A stretch of 49,247 nucleotides of DNA. Origin: Paracoccaceae bacterium. Its GTDB lineage: Bacteria > Pseudomonadota > Alphaproteobacteria > Rhodobacterales > Rhodobacteraceae. The notes below the pieces were generated by a model. It was not told where the DNA came from and ran no database searches. It saw only the letters and a program-made list of their open reading frames with translations. The stretch spans positions 1-49,247 of the forward strand of contig JAGRDO010000081.1 in the NCBI GenBank assembly GCA_020447005.1, given 5' to 3'. Made by a program: the position numbers and the translations under genes. This document shows, one piece after another, positions 8,196 to 17,063 of the stretch (positions are counted from its first letter, which is position 1; every line of letters begins with the position of its first letter).

Positions 8196-9473
8196 ATGAT
8201 CGACGATCACCCCCAGCGCTATACGCTTGTCAACGAACTTCACGCGCGGCCCTTCCCGTCGCTCGACGTGCCCTGCCACGCGGTCTATTTTGCCGTCAAG
8301 CAACCCGTTGATGCCCATAACCGGGATCGCGGGGCCGATACCGACCATCTTCTGGCGCTGCTTGACCGCTATGGCGCAGCCCATCCGCCCGTGCGCGCAA
8401 CCCATCATTCCGCGCGGGTCGGCCGCCACGACCTGAAATGGGAAAGCCATACCGAGTTCGTGACCTATTCGGCCTTTGGCCAGGGCATCGGCGAGCGGGC
8501 GTTCAACCCGGCCGAGGCCGATATCTTCCCGGCCGACTGGCTGGCCGCGGCGCCGGGAAAGCGCATCGCCGCCCTGCTTGTGCGTATCGAACACCTGCCC
8601 GACGATCCGAACCAGATCACCTCCCGCCTTGACGACTGGTTCGTTCCTGAAAGCCTTGCCTGTTCATGGGTGGTCGATCAGGCCGCGGTCATCGCGGGCG
8701 ATTTCCAGATCGACCCCGCGGGCCAGATGCGCTTTGCGGTTTTCGTGCGGCCGGGGGCGGGCGCGCGCCGCGTGGGACGCATCGTCCAGCGCCTGTGCGA
8801 GATCGAGACATACCGAGCGATGTCGATGCTGGGCCTTGGCCGGGCGCGCGAGTTGAACGCGCGGCTCAACGCGATCGACCCCAAGTTGTCGGATCTTGTC
8901 GTGGCGATGTCCGACAAGGACCGCAATGCCGAAGACACGCTGCGCGAACTGCTTGAAATCTCGGCCGAACTGGAAGCGATGGCGACACGCCATGCCTTTC
9001 GGTTCGGCGCGACGGGGGCCTATGAGGCCCTGGTGAACCAGCGCGTGAACGTGCTGCGCGAGACGCGCTTCAACGGCCGTCAGACCTTCGCGGAATTCAT
9101 GATGCGCCGCTATGACCCGGCGATGCGCACCGTGAAATCCGCCGAGCGGCGGCTGGAGCAGATGGGCGCGCGCGCGGAACGCGCGGGCGAGCTTTTGCGC
9201 ACGCGGGTCGATGTCGAGCGTTCGGCGCAGAACCAGAAACTTCTGGAAAGCATGGACCGCCGCGCCGATCTTGCCCTGCGCCTGCAACACACGGTCGAGG
9301 GGCTTTCGGTGGTGGCGATCAGCTATTATGCGGTCAATCTGGCCGCCTATGTGGCCTATCCGCTTTCCGAACCGGCGGGCCTGTCCAAAGGGGCGCTGAC
9401 CGCGCTGCTGACGCCGGTCGTCATGCTTGGCGTATGGGCGATGATCCGGCGCATCCGCAAGGGCATGCACTGA
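8196..9473 (+). CDS. DUF3422 family protein, C-terminally membrane anchored
   Basis: A 425-residue protein of the DUF3422 family; no biochemical role is established. Family features are the N-terminal YTLVNELHARPFPSL, the block HLLALLDRYGAAHP, KWESHTEFVTYSAF, and the C-terminal MDRRADLALRLQHTVEGLSV followed by two membrane helices (about residues 360-420) and a basic tail. The central part (about 230-350) is charged and helical with Arg/Glu-rich segments. The ATG at 8196 gives the expected N-terminus, but no clear ribosome site precedes it; an in-frame ATG at 8112 would add 28 atypical residues. The FAD oxidoreductase follows 94 bases later. Confidence 0.85.
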   Translation: MIDDHPQRYTLVNELHARPFPSLDVPCHAVYFAVKQPVDAHNRDRGADTDHLLALLDRYGAAHPPVRATHHSARVGRHDLKWESHTEFVTYSAFGQGIGERAFNPAEADIFPADWLAAAPGKRIAALLVRIEHLPDDPNQITSRLDDWFVPESLACSWVVDQAAVIAGDFQIDPAGQMRFAVFVRPGAGARRVGRIVQRLCEIETYRAMSMLGLGRARELNARLNAIDPKLSDLVVAMSDKDRNAEDTLRELLEISAELEAMATRHAFRFGATGAYEALVNQRVNVLRETRFNGRQTFAEFMMRRYDPAMRTVKSAERRLEQMGARAERAGELLRTRVDVERSAQNQKLLESMDRRADLALRLQHTVEGLSVVAISYYAVNLAAYVAYPLSEPAGLSKGALTALLTPVVMLGVWAMIRRIRKGMH

Positions 9474-9567
9474 AATTTGCAGAGGGCGCACCGCGCGCGA
9501 CCGATTGACCTTGGCGCGGCGCCCCGACACTCTCGCGGTCATCGCTTCCCCGATTCCGTGCCCTGAC

Positions 9568-10908
9568 ATGACTTTCCCGATCACGCTTGCAACCCCGGTC
9601 CGCCATGCGGGCCCACCGCCGTCAGAGGCGGATGTCGTCATCATCGGCGGCGGTGTCATCGGGGTGATGACCGCATGGTTTCTGACCCTGGCCGGCCGGA
9701 AGGTGGTGCTTTGCGAAAAGGGCCGGATCGCCGGCGAACAATCCAGCCGCAACTGGGGCTGGGTGCGCAAGCAGGGCCGCGACCCGGCCGAATTGCCGAT
9801 CATGATCGAGGCGCAGGCGATCTGGGAAGATCTCGCGGCGCAGTTCGGCGACGGTCTCGGCTATCGCAGGACGGGCGTCCTTTATACCGCGAACAATGCA
9901 AGGGACATGGCGGAGTATGAGGCGTGGATGAGCCATGCGAGGGCGCATGGGCTTGACACGCGACTTCTGGATGCCGCGGCGCTCGATGCGCTCTTGCCGT
10001 CGAAGGCGGGGTGGGTCGGCGGGCTGTGGACGGCGTCCGATGCGCGGGCCGAACCCTGGGCCGCGGTGCCGCGCATCGCGGAGGCGCTGGCGGGCAAGGG
10101 CGCGGTGCTGGTGGAAAACTGCGCTGTGCGCGCGCTTGACATTGCCGGGGGGCGCGTCACCGGCGTGATGACCGAGGCCGGCCGGATCGCGGCGGGGCAG
10201 GTGGTTCTGGCCGGGGGCGCCTGGTCCGCGCTTTTTGCCCGCGCCCACGGGGTGGGCCTGCCGCAGCTTTCGGTGCGCGCGACGGTGGCGGCCACCGTGC
10301 CCTTGCCCGAGTTCTGGCCGGGCTGTGCGGCGGATGGGGAATTTGCGATCCGGCGCCGCGCGGATGGCGGCTATACGCTGGCGCCGGGGCATTTTCACGA
10401 GTTTTTCATCGGACCTGACGCGTTTCGCCATCTGCGCGCCTTCTGGCCCCAGATCCGCGCCGATATCTCGGGCACGCGGTTCCTGCCGGCGGCACCGCGG
10501 GGCTATCCCGATGCATGGGGAACACCGCGGCGCTGGAGCGCGGAGGGGCAAAGCCCCTTCGAGCGGATGCGGATCCTGAACCCGGCCCCCAACGCGGCCG
10601 AGATCGAGCGGTTGCGCGACCGCTTTGCCCGGGCCTTTCCCGCGCTGGGCCGTCCCGGGATCGCGGCCGCATGGGCCGGGATGATCGACACGATGCCCGA
10701 TGTCGTGCCGGTGATCGACACTGTCGCGGCGCTGCCGGGGCTGACCGTCGCCACGGGGATGTCCGGGCATGGCTTCGGGATCGGGCCGGGTATCGGGCGG
10801 GTCGTGGCCGATCTGGTCATGGGGCGCGCGCCGGGTCATGACCTGTCGCGGTTTCGCCTGTCGCGGTTTTCGGACGGAACGCGGATCGCGCCGGGTCCGG
10901 CGCTTTGA
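9568..10908 (+). CDS. FAD-dependent oxidoreductase, DadA/DAO family (first of three in this region)
   Basis: A 446-residue member of the D-amino-acid dehydrogenase/glycine oxidase family. The Rossmann dinucleotide motif VVIIGGGVIGVMTAWFL lies at about residues 20-36, and CEKGRIAGEQSSRNWGWVRK, a family signature, follows. The C-terminal FAD/substrate motif GMSGHGFGIGPGIGRVVADL is near residues 399-418. It oxidises an amine or amino acid, passing electrons to a quinone or oxygen; the substrate is not visible. It is convergent with the PuuB-like gene and borders a polyamine locus, so amine oxidation is a reasonable inference. The ATG at 9568 places the Rossmann fold correctly; an upstream in-frame start at 9505 is less likely. 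Confidence 0.85.
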   Translation: MTFPITLATPVRHAGPPPSEADVVIIGGGVIGVMTAWFLTLAGRKVVLCEKGRIAGEQSSRNWGWVRKQGRDPAELPIMIEAQAIWEDLAAQFGDGLGYRRTGVLYTANNARDMAEYEAWMSHARAHGLDTRLLDAAALDALLPSKAGWVGGLWTASDARAEPWAAVPRIAEALAGKGAVLVENCAVRALDIAGGRVTGVMTEAGRIAAGQVVLAGGAWSALFARAHGVGLPQLSVRATVAATVPLPEFWPGCAADGEFAIRRRADGGYTLAPGHFHEFFIGPDAFRHLRAFWPQIRADISGTRFLPAAPRGYPDAWGTPRRWSAEGQSPFERMRILNPAPNAAEIERLRDRFARAFPALGRPGIAAAWAGMIDTMPDVVPVIDTVAALPGLTVATGMSGHGFGIGPGIGRVVADLVMGRAPGHDLSRFRLSRFSDGTRIAPGPAL

Positions 10909-10930
10909 GCCCCGGGCGGCTGCGCCCTCA

Positions 10931-10995
10931 GGGGGCATCGAGCCCCCGTTCGGGCGCGGGCCTCCGGCGGGGGTATTTCGGCAATGAAGAATGAA
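10931..10995 (-). repeat. Interspersed AAATACC-type repeat, copy 2 (inverted), between converging genes
   Basis: On the minus strand this reads TTCATTGCCGAAATACCCCC followed by a GC-rich tail and hairpin GGGGGC/GCCCCC (10931-10947). It fills the 96-base gap between two converging FAD oxidoreductase genes and may act as a bidirectional stop. It is the same family as 6487-6535. Confidence 0.65.
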
Positions 10996-11004
10996 CGGGG
11001 CGGA

Positions 11005-12303
11005 TCAGAACCGGTCGCGAAGCGAGAACCAGACCATGCCGAGCACGAGGAGCGGCCAGCGCAGCGCGCTCCCTCCGGGGAAGGTGCGGGTCGGGACGCG
11101 GGCCATCAGGTCGAAGCGCTCGGCCTGACCGGCGATCGCTTCGGCGGCGAGCTTGCCGCCCAGCGTGGCCATGGCGACCCCGTGGCCCGAATATCCCGAG
11201 GCCGAGAGGATGTTTCCGGCGAGCCGTTCGAAATGCGGCATGCGGTTCAGCGTGATGCCGAGGGTGCCGCCCCAGGCATGTGTGATCGTGGTGCCGGCAA
11301 GCTGGGGGAAGATCTCGAGCATCGGCTTGCGGACCAGTCTTGCGATGTCGGGGAAGCGGTAGCCGTAGCTTTCCGCGCCGCCGAAGAGCAGCCGGTGATC
11401 CTGTGAGAAGCGGAAGTAGTTGATGACGAACTTGCTGTCGGCGACGGCGTGATTGCCCGCGATCAGGCTTTCCTGCCGCTCGGCCCCGAGGGGTTCGGTC
11501 GCGATGATGAAGTTGTTGATCGGCATCACGCGGGCGGAGACGCGCCTGTTCAGATCGCCAAGATAGCCGTTGCAGGCCAGGATGACATGGGAGGCGGTGA
11601 TCTGCGCCTTTTCGGTGGTGATGCGCGCGGGCGCGGTTTCATCGATGGCGCGCACCTTTGAGCGTTCGAAGATCCGCACGCCCCCGGTCGCGGCCGCCCG
11701 GGCCAGCCCGAAGGCGTAGCGCAGGGGGTGGAGATGGCCGCCGCCCATGTCGATATCGCCGCCGTGATAGGCGGGCGAGCCGATCATCGCGCGCATCTCG
11801 GCCCGGTCCAGCGGGCGGATCAGGGGATAATCGTAGTCGCGCGCCATCTTTTCGGCATAGGCATGGGCATGGGGGACATATCTGGCGCGGTGGCAGGCAT
11901 GGATGATGCCGGGCGCGAATCCCGCATCGGGTGCATGGCGGGCGGCGAGTGATTTCGTCAGCGCGACGCTTTCCTGCGCGAGGGCCCAGAGGGCGCGGGC
12001 ATGGTCGAGCCCGACGAGTTTCTCAAGCTCTTCCTGATCGAGCCGCTGGCCGGTTCCCACCTGCCCGCCATTGCGGCCCGAGGCGCCCCAGCCCACCCGG
12101 TGCGCGTCGAGCAGGATCACGTCATACCCGCGCTGGGCCAGATGCAGCGCCGCCGAAAGCCCGGTGAAGCCCGCCCCGACAATGCAGACGTCACAGCTCA
12201 GCGCGCCCTCGGCCTTTGGGTAGGGGCCGGGCGGTTCGGCGGTGGCCGCGTACCAGGACGGGGGATATTCCCCGGCCCGGTCATTGGCATAGAGGATATC
12301 CAT
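11005..12303 (-). CDS. puuB: Gamma-glutamylputrescine oxidase-like FAD oxidoreductase
   Basis: A 432-residue DAO-family flavoprotein close in pattern to PuuB. It begins MDILYANDRAGEYPPSWYAA, followed by the FAD motif CDVCIVGAGFTGLSAALHLA (about 38-57), then AHRVGWGASGRNGGQVGTGQ, a family signature, and C-terminal THAWGGTLGITLNRMPHFER and SGYSGHGVAMATLGGKLAAE. PuuB oxidises gamma-glutamylputrescine to the aldehyde with release of H2O2 and ammonia. GGAGGGG precedes the ATG at 12303. The aminotransferase gene ends 11 bases upstream, so they are one operon. No glutamylputrescine synthetase (puuA) is in the window, so the true substrate could be another polyamine derivative. Confidence 0.8.
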   Translation of the reverse strand: MDILYANDRAGEYPPSWYAATAEPPGPYPKAEGALSCDVCIVGAGFTGLSAALHLAQRGYDVILLDAHRVGWGASGRNGGQVGTGQRLDQEELEKLVGLDHARALWALAQESVALTKSLAARHAPDAGFAPGIIHACHRARYVPHAHAYAEKMARDYDYPLIRPLDRAEMRAMIGSPAYHGGDIDMGGGHLHPLRYAFGLARAAATGGVRIFERSKVRAIDETAPARITTEKAQITASHVILACNGYLGDLNRRVSARVMPINNFIIATEPLGAERQESLIAGNHAVADSKFVINYFRFSQDHRLLFGGAESYGYRFPDIARLVRKPMLEIFPQLAGTTITHAWGGTLGITLNRMPHFERLAGNILSASGYSGHGVAMATLGGKLAAEAIAGQAERFDLMARVPTRTFPGGSALRWPLLVLGMVWFSLRDRF

Positions 12304-12314
12304 GGCCCCTCCGG

Positions 12315-13715
12315 TCAGGCCGCCTTCAAAAGCCCGTCCGCCTTCACCCCGGCGTAGCATTCGTCCAGCGATTTCCTTGCCCGGGTGATGAAGACGTCGA
12401 TCTCTTCGGGCTTGATGACCAGCGGGGGCGAGATGATCATCCGGTCGCCGACATGGCGCATGACGAGGTTGTTGGCAAAGCAGCGTTCGCGGCAGCGATA
12501 GCCGACGGCGCCTGTTTCGCCGGCGAATCTGGCGCGGCGCGACTTGTCCGGTGTCAGCGCGATGGTGCCCATCAGCCCGACCAGCCGGGCCTCGCCGACC
12601 AGGGGATGATCGGCCAGCGTTGCCCATTTCTCGGCCAGATAGGGATGGGCGACGTTGCGCACATGATCGAGGATGTTTTCCTCTTCCATGATCTCGAGGT
12701 TGCGCAGCGCCACGGCGCTGGCCACCGGATGGCCCGAATAGGTATAGCCGTGGTTGAAGTCCTCGCCCGAGTTGGCGATGGTGTTGTAGACCTCATCGCA
12801 GATGATCGAGCCGCCGATCGGCGCGTAGCCGGAGGAAAGCCCCTTGGCGATGGTCATGATATGCGGCTTGATGCCGAAGGTCTGGCTGCCGAACCAGTTG
12901 CCGGTGCGGCCAAAGCCGGTGATGACCTCATCGGCGATCAGAAGGATGCCGTACTTGTCGCAGATGCGCTGGATCTCGGGCCAGTAGGTCGAGGGCGGAA
13001 TCACCACGCCGCCGGCACCCTGTACCGGTTCGCCGATGAAGGCCGCAACCCGGTCGACGCCAAGTTCCTTGATCTTGTCCTCAAGCTCGCGCGCCCGAAT
13101 CAGGCCGAATTCCTCGGGCGTCATGTCGCCGCCTTCCTCGTACCAGTGCGGCTGGCCGATATGGACGATGTTCGGTATCGGCAGCCCGCCCTGGGCATGG
13201 ATGCCGGCCATCCCGCCAAGCGACCCGCCACCCATGGTCGAACCGTGATAGCCGTTCTTGCGGGCGATGAGGATGTTCTTCTCGGGCTTGCCCTTCACCT
13301 CCCAGTAGCGCCGGACGAGGCGGATGTTGGTGTCATTCGCCTCGGAGCCGGAGCCGGCATAGAAGACATGGTTCAGATCGCCCGGCGCAAGTTCCGCGAT
13401 CTTGGCGGAAAGCGCGATCACGGGGACATGAGACGTCTGGAAGAAGGTATTGTAATAGCACAGTTCTTCCATCTGGCGGGCAGCAACCGCGGCCAGTTCC
13501 TTGCGCCCATAGCCAAGGTTCACGCACCAAAGGCCGGCCATCCCGTCGAGGATCTTGTGCCCCTCGCTGTCGGTCAGATAGACGCCCTTGCCCTGGGTGA
13601 TGATGCGCGCGCCCTTCCTGGCCAGTGCCGCATCTTCGGTGAAGGGATGCATGTGATGCGCGGCGTCCAGCGCCTGAAGTTCCTTGGTGGGCAGGTGATT
13701 GGTGATCTTGGTCAC
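12315..13715 (-). CDS. Class III aminotransferase, putrescine/polyamine--pyruvate type (SpuC-like)
   Basis: A 466-residue PLP enzyme of the class III (omega) aminotransferase family. Motifs: LDGMAGLWCVNLGYGRKELA near residue 57, FYAGSGSEANDTNIRLVRRY near 107-126, IGEPVQGAGGVVIPP, LLIADEVITGFGRTG with the PLP-contacting Asp, and MTIAKGLSSGYAPIG carrying the catalytic Lys. SpuC-like enzymes move the amino group of putrescine, cadaverine or similar amines to pyruvate. The start is the GTG at 13715, preceded by AGAGGGAT and matching the SpuC N-terminus (LQALDAAHHMHPF); an ATG at 13748 would add 11 residues. Candidate GntR operators lie 135-175 bases upstream, and puuB follows. Confidence 0.85.
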   Translation of the reverse strand: MTKITNHLPTKELQALDAAHHMHPFTEDAALARKGARIITQGKGVYLTDSEGHKILDGMAGLWCVNLGYGRKELAAVAARQMEELCYYNTFFQTSHVPVIALSAKIAELAPGDLNHVFYAGSGSEANDTNIRLVRRYWEVKGKPEKNILIARKNGYHGSTMGGGSLGGMAGIHAQGGLPIPNIVHIGQPHWYEEGGDMTPEEFGLIRARELEDKIKELGVDRVAAFIGEPVQGAGGVVIPPSTYWPEIQRICDKYGILLIADEVITGFGRTGNWFGSQTFGIKPHIMTIAKGLSSGYAPIGGSIICDEVYNTIANSGEDFNHGYTYSGHPVASAVALRNLEIMEEENILDHVRNVAHPYLAEKWATLADHPLVGEARLVGLMGTIALTPDKSRRARFAGETGAVGYRCRERCFANNLVMRHVGDRMIISPPLVIKPEEIDVFITRARKSLDECYAGVKADGLLKAA

Positions 13716-13849
13716 GGCGTATGATCCCTCTTGTCGGGGCCTGCGCATCCGCGCCAGCCTTTCGGCTGAACGGGTGCGCCACGGCCTTGCAAATGCGCAG
13801 GCGTGGCGGTGGCGGGTGATGTTCAGGCGGTGGTACTCATGGTGCAGGA

Positions 13850-13889
13850 TATGATCAAAAACGCTGGTGTCAATCGGATTTGATCAAAT
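13850..13889. promoter_or_regulatory. Pair of TGATCA palindromes upstream of the aminotransferase-puuB operon
   Basis: TATGATCAAA (13850-13859) and the perfect 12-bp palindrome ATTTGATCAAAT (13878-13889) lie 29 bases apart. The second overlaps the GntR stop codon. The same decamer TTTGATCAAA occurs before potF at 14650. Size and symmetry fit a dimeric GntR-family regulator; the assignment to the adjacent GntR gene is inference. Confidence 0.5.
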
Positions 13890-14560
13890 TACTGATCGCT
13901 CAGGGACAGCCGGACCATGCTGATTCCCTGACTGATATCCTGACTGATCGCTGCCGCGAGCGCGGCGCAATCCCGTTTCTCCATCGCGGCCAGGGCATCC
14001 ATATGCCTGTCGGGCAGGCTCGACGTGCCGAATCGGCCGCAGACAATGCGGAGGGACGGCCCGAAGCGAAGCCAGAGCGACTGGGCGATCGACAGAAGCA
14101 CCGGTGATCTGGCCAGTTCATAAAGTGCGAAATGGAACCGGTAATTGTTCAGCAGATAGCGCTGGATGTCACCCGCGCCGATTGCCAAAGAGACCTGCGC
14201 GTCAACCGCTCTCAGCGCCGAAATATCGTTTTCAGTCAGACTTTTGCAGGCGATCCGGGACAGCTCCGGCTCGATCTGCGACCGGGCGAATTCGATCTCG
14301 TGCAACTGCGAAAGGTTCAGGACGGGCACAGAGACGCGCCTGTTGCCCTGAAACTCAAGCGCATTCTCCGCGATCAGCTTTCTGATCGCCTCGCGCACGG
14401 GTGTCATGCCGGCGCCGAGCCTGTCGGTCAGGCCCTGTATGGTTACGGGCTGACCCGGGGCCAACTGACCGAAGAGAATCATGTCCCGCAACTGGCAGTA
14501 GACGACTTCATGGGTCGGTATTTTCCGGGCCTGATCCTCTGTACCACCTTGATTTTTCAT
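13889..14560 (-). CDS. GntR/FadR (FCD) family transcriptional regulator of the polyamine locus
   Basis: A 223-residue regulator with an N-terminal GntR winged helix-turn-helix (about residues 15-75: EVVYCQLRDMILFGQLAPGQ, GLTDRLGAGMTPVREAIRKL) and a C-terminal all-helical FCD ligand domain (about 90-215, with EIEFARSQIEPELSRIA, NNYRFHFALYELARSP and RHMDALAAMEKRD). It probably represses amine uptake and catabolism and is released by a polyamine or its breakdown product. It sits between the aminotransferase operon and potF, and TGATCA palindromes flank it on both sides. The start is uncertain: ATG at 14560 or GTG at 14587, neither with a strong ribosome site. Confidence 0.85.
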   Translation of the reverse strand: MKNQGGTEDQARKIPTHEVVYCQLRDMILFGQLAPGQPVTIQGLTDRLGAGMTPVREAIRKLIAENALEFQGNRRVSVPVLNLSQLHEIEFARSQIEPELSRIACKSLTENDISALRAVDAQVSLAIGAGDIQRYLLNNYRFHFALYELARSPVLLSIAQSLWLRFGPSLRIVCGRFGTSSLPDRHMDALAAMEKRDCAALAAAISQDISQGISMVRLSLSDQ

Positions 14561-14632
14561 TGATAATGTCGATCGTTCCGATTTCACATAGAATTGTGGG
14601 GATGCTAAATTACTATGCGGTGAAATGCTATG

Positions 14633-14659
14633 TTGATTTGCATCAAAAATTTGATCAAA
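14633..14659. promoter_or_regulatory. potF: TTTGATCAAA operator and adjacent imperfect inverted repeat before potF
   Basis: TTGATTTGCATCAA (14633-14645, TTGAT/ATCAA arms) is followed by TTTGATCAAA (14650-14659). They lie in an AT-rich divergent region between the GntR gene and potF, about 105 bases before the potF start. The decamer is identical to the core of the palindrome at 13879-13888, which suggests one regulator controls both promoters. Confidence 0.5.
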
Positions 14660-14764
14660 ATGAGGGCAGCGAGCATCAGAACTTGTTCATGACCACGAAT
14701 GAACCCGGGCCGACGGCAAAAACCTACTCAGGCCGACGGCTCAGTGACGCACCAAGGAGGAAAT

Positions 14765-15847
14765 ATGAAGTTTACGGGGATGACAATTGCGGCGACGCTG
14801 CTGACAGCGGGTGTCGCGGCCGCCGAAGAGGTCCATGTCTACAACTGGTCCGACTATATCGACGAGTCGCTTCTTGCGAAATTCGAGGCCGAGACCGGCA
14901 TCACGCTGGTCTATGACGTCTTCGATTCCAACGAGATTCTGGAAACCAAGATGCTGGCGGGCGGATCGGGCTATGACGTGGTCGTCCCGTCGGGCACGTT
15001 CCTGCAGCGCCAGATCCAGGCCGGCGCGTTCCAGAAGCTCGACAAGTCGAAACTGCCGAACATCGTGAACATGTGGGATGTCGTTTCCGAACGCGTCGCC
15101 AAATATGACCCCGGCAACGAATATGCCGTGAACTACATGTGGGGCACCACCGGCATCGGCATCAACGTCAACAAGGTCAAGGAAGTGCTTGGCGACGATG
15201 CGCCGGTTGACTCGCTTTCGCTGATCTTCGACCCAAAGTATGTTTCGAAATTGTCAGAGTGCGGCGTCTACATCCTCGACGCGCCGACCGAGATCGTTCC
15301 GGCAACGCTGAAATATCTGGGCGAAGACCCCGATGCGCAGGATATCGAGACGATCTCCAAGGTCGAGCCGGCGCTGACCGCGATCGCGCCCTATATCCGC
15401 AAGTTCCATTCGTCCGAATACATCAACGCGCTGGCGAATGGCGACATCTGCGCCGCCTTTGGCTGGTCGGGTGACATGTTCATCGCGCAGGCCCGCGCCG
15501 CCGAGGCCGATAACGGTGTCGAGATTGCCTATCACATCCCGAAAGAGGGCGCGCTGATGTGGTTCGACGAACTGGCCATCCCGGTCGACGCGCCGAACCC
15601 GGAAGGCGCGCTCAAATTCATCAATTTCATGATGGACCCGCATAACATCGCGGCCGCTTCGAACTATGTCTACTATCCGAACGGCAACAAGGCGAGCCAG
15701 GAGTTCCTGAACGAGGACGTGATCGGCGATCCGGCCATCTATCCGGACGCGGAGACGATGAACAACCTCTACACCACCACGCCGTGGGATCCCAAGGTTA
15801 ACCGCGAAGTCACGCGGCTCTGGACCCGGGTCAAGTCGGGAACCTGA
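14765..15847 (+). CDS. potF: Polyamine ABC transporter, periplasmic substrate-binding protein (PotF-like)
   Basis: A 360-residue PotD/PotF family binding protein with a signal peptide (MKFTGMTIAATLLTAGVAAA, cleavage before EEVHVYNWSDYI). The family motif HVYNWSDYIDE at the mature N-terminus, YDVFDSNEILETKMLAGGSG and the later GDICAAFGWSGDMFIA block match PotF-type putrescine binders, in which aspartates and tryptophans clasp the amine. A strong AAGGAGG lies 5 bases upstream of the ATG. It is first in the transporter operon and is followed by a hairpin with T-run, which should raise its level above that of the membrane components. Putrescine specificity is likely from the context but not proven. 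Confidence 0.92.
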   Translation: MKFTGMTIAATLLTAGVAAAEEVHVYNWSDYIDESLLAKFEAETGITLVYDVFDSNEILETKMLAGGSGYDVVVPSGTFLQRQIQAGAFQKLDKSKLPNIVNMWDVVSERVAKYDPGNEYAVNYMWGTTGIGINVNKVKEVLGDDAPVDSLSLIFDPKYVSKLSECGVYILDAPTEIVPATLKYLGEDPDAQDIETISKVEPALTAIAPYIRKFHSSEYINALANGDICAAFGWSGDMFIAQARAAEADNGVEIAYHIPKEGALMWFDELAIPVDAPNPEGALKFINFMMDPHNIAAASNYVYYPNGNKASQEFLNEDVIGDPAIYPDAETMNNLYTTTPWDPKVNREVTRLWTRVKSGT

Positions 15848-15869
15848 CCTTCCTTCAAACGTCTCTATG

Positions 15870-15896
15870 CCCCGCGCCACCCGGCGCGGGGTTTTT
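15870..15896 (+). terminator. Hairpin plus T-run between potF and the ATPase gene
   Basis: A perfect 9-bp stem CCCCGCGCC/GGCGCGGGG with a 4-base loop, followed at once by TTTTT, lies in the 66-base potF-potG gap. This is a standard intrinsic terminator. Since the downstream transport genes are cotranscribed in related operons, partial read-through is the likely purpose. Confidence 0.85.
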
Positions 15897-15913
15897 CAAA
15901 TGATGAGGACATC

Positions 15914-17053
15914 ATGGCCCAACCCGCCAACCGCCCGGTTTTTGCCCCTTGGACCGATCCGAACGAAAAACCCCTGATCCAGTTCAAGAATGTCACGAAG
16001 AAATTCGGAGAGTTCGTCGCGATCGACGACATGACGCTGGACATCTACCGGCGGGAGTTTTTCGCGCTCCTCGGGCCTTCGGGCTGTGGCAAGACCACGC
16101 TGATGCGGATGCTTGCCGGGTTCGAGGCGCCGAGCGAAGGCAAGATCCTTCTGGACGGTGTCGATATCGCGCCGATCCCGCCGAACAAGCGCGCCACCAA
16201 CATGATGTTCCAAAGCTACGCGCTGTTTCCGCATCTCAGCGTCTGGGACAACATCGCCTTCGGCCTGCACCGGTCGGACATGCCCAAGGACCAGATATCG
16301 GCACGGGTGGAGGAAATGCTGCGCCTCGTGAAGCTGGAGAAATTCGCCAAGCGCAAGCCGCATCAGATTTCCGGTGGCCAGCGTCAGCGCGTGGCACTGG
16401 CCCGTTCGCTGGCCAAGGCGCCGAAGTTGCTGCTGCTCGACGAACCTCTCGGCGCGCTCGACAAGAAGCTGCGGCAGGACACGCAGTTCGAGCTTATGGA
16501 TATTCAGGAAAAGACCGGCACCACCTTCGTGATCGTGACCCACGATCAGGAAGAGGCGATGACGGTGGCAAGCCGCGTCGCGGTCATGGACCACGGCAAG
16601 ATGATCCAGGTCGATACGCCCGACCGCATCTATGAGACCCCGAATTCGGTCTATGTCGCCGACTTCATCGGGGACGTGAACCTGATCGAGGGCAAGGCCT
16701 CTGCGCCGAAGGATGGCAAGGTCTCCATCGCCTGGGCCGAAGGCCAGCCCGAGATCGTCGCAGAGACCGGCGAGACGATCGCGCCCGGCACCACGGTTCA
16801 TTTTGCGATCCGCCCCGAAAAGGTGGCGATTTCGGTCGACAAGCCGAAGGACCGCGCCAATGTGCTTGAGGGCACCGTCAGCGATATCGCCTATCTTGGC
16901 AATATCTCGACCTACAAGGTCGAGGTCGCGGGCGGCCAGATGATCAAGACGCAGGTCGCGAATGACCGCCGTATCGCGCGGCGCGACATCACATGGGACG
17001 ACAAGGTCTGGCTATCCTTCACGGATACCGCCGGCGTCGTCCTGACAAGCTGA
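15914..17053 (+). CDS. potG: Polyamine ABC transporter ATP-binding subunit (PotG/PotA-like)
   Basis: A 379-residue ABC ATPase that powers polyamine import. Visible motifs are Walker A GPSGCGKTTLM (near residue 54), Q-loop MMFQSYALFPHLSVWDNIAF (near 96), signature ISGGQRQRVALA (near 152), Walker B LLLLDEPLGALDKK (near 172) and the switch His in IVTHDQEEAMT. The C-terminal region (about 290-379) is a TOBE-type domain, as in PotA/PotG. The permease gene potH follows 10 bases downstream. The preceding terminator separates it from potF. Confidence 0.93.
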   Translation: MAQPANRPVFAPWTDPNEKPLIQFKNVTKKFGEFVAIDDMTLDIYRREFFALLGPSGCGKTTLMRMLAGFEAPSEGKILLDGVDIAPIPPNKRATNMMFQSYALFPHLSVWDNIAFGLHRSDMPKDQISARVEEMLRLVKLEKFAKRKPHQISGGQRQRVALARSLAKAPKLLLLDEPLGALDKKLRQDTQFELMDIQEKTGTTFVIVTHDQEEAMTVASRVAVMDHGKMIQVDTPDRIYETPNSVYVADFIGDVNLIEGKASAPKDGKVSIAWAEGQPEIVAETGETIAPGTTVHFAIRPEKVAISVDKPKDRANVLEGTVSDIAYLGNISTYKVEVAGGQMIKTQVANDRRIARRDITWDDKVWLSFTDTAGVVLTS

Positions 17054-17063
17054 GGAGGCGGCC

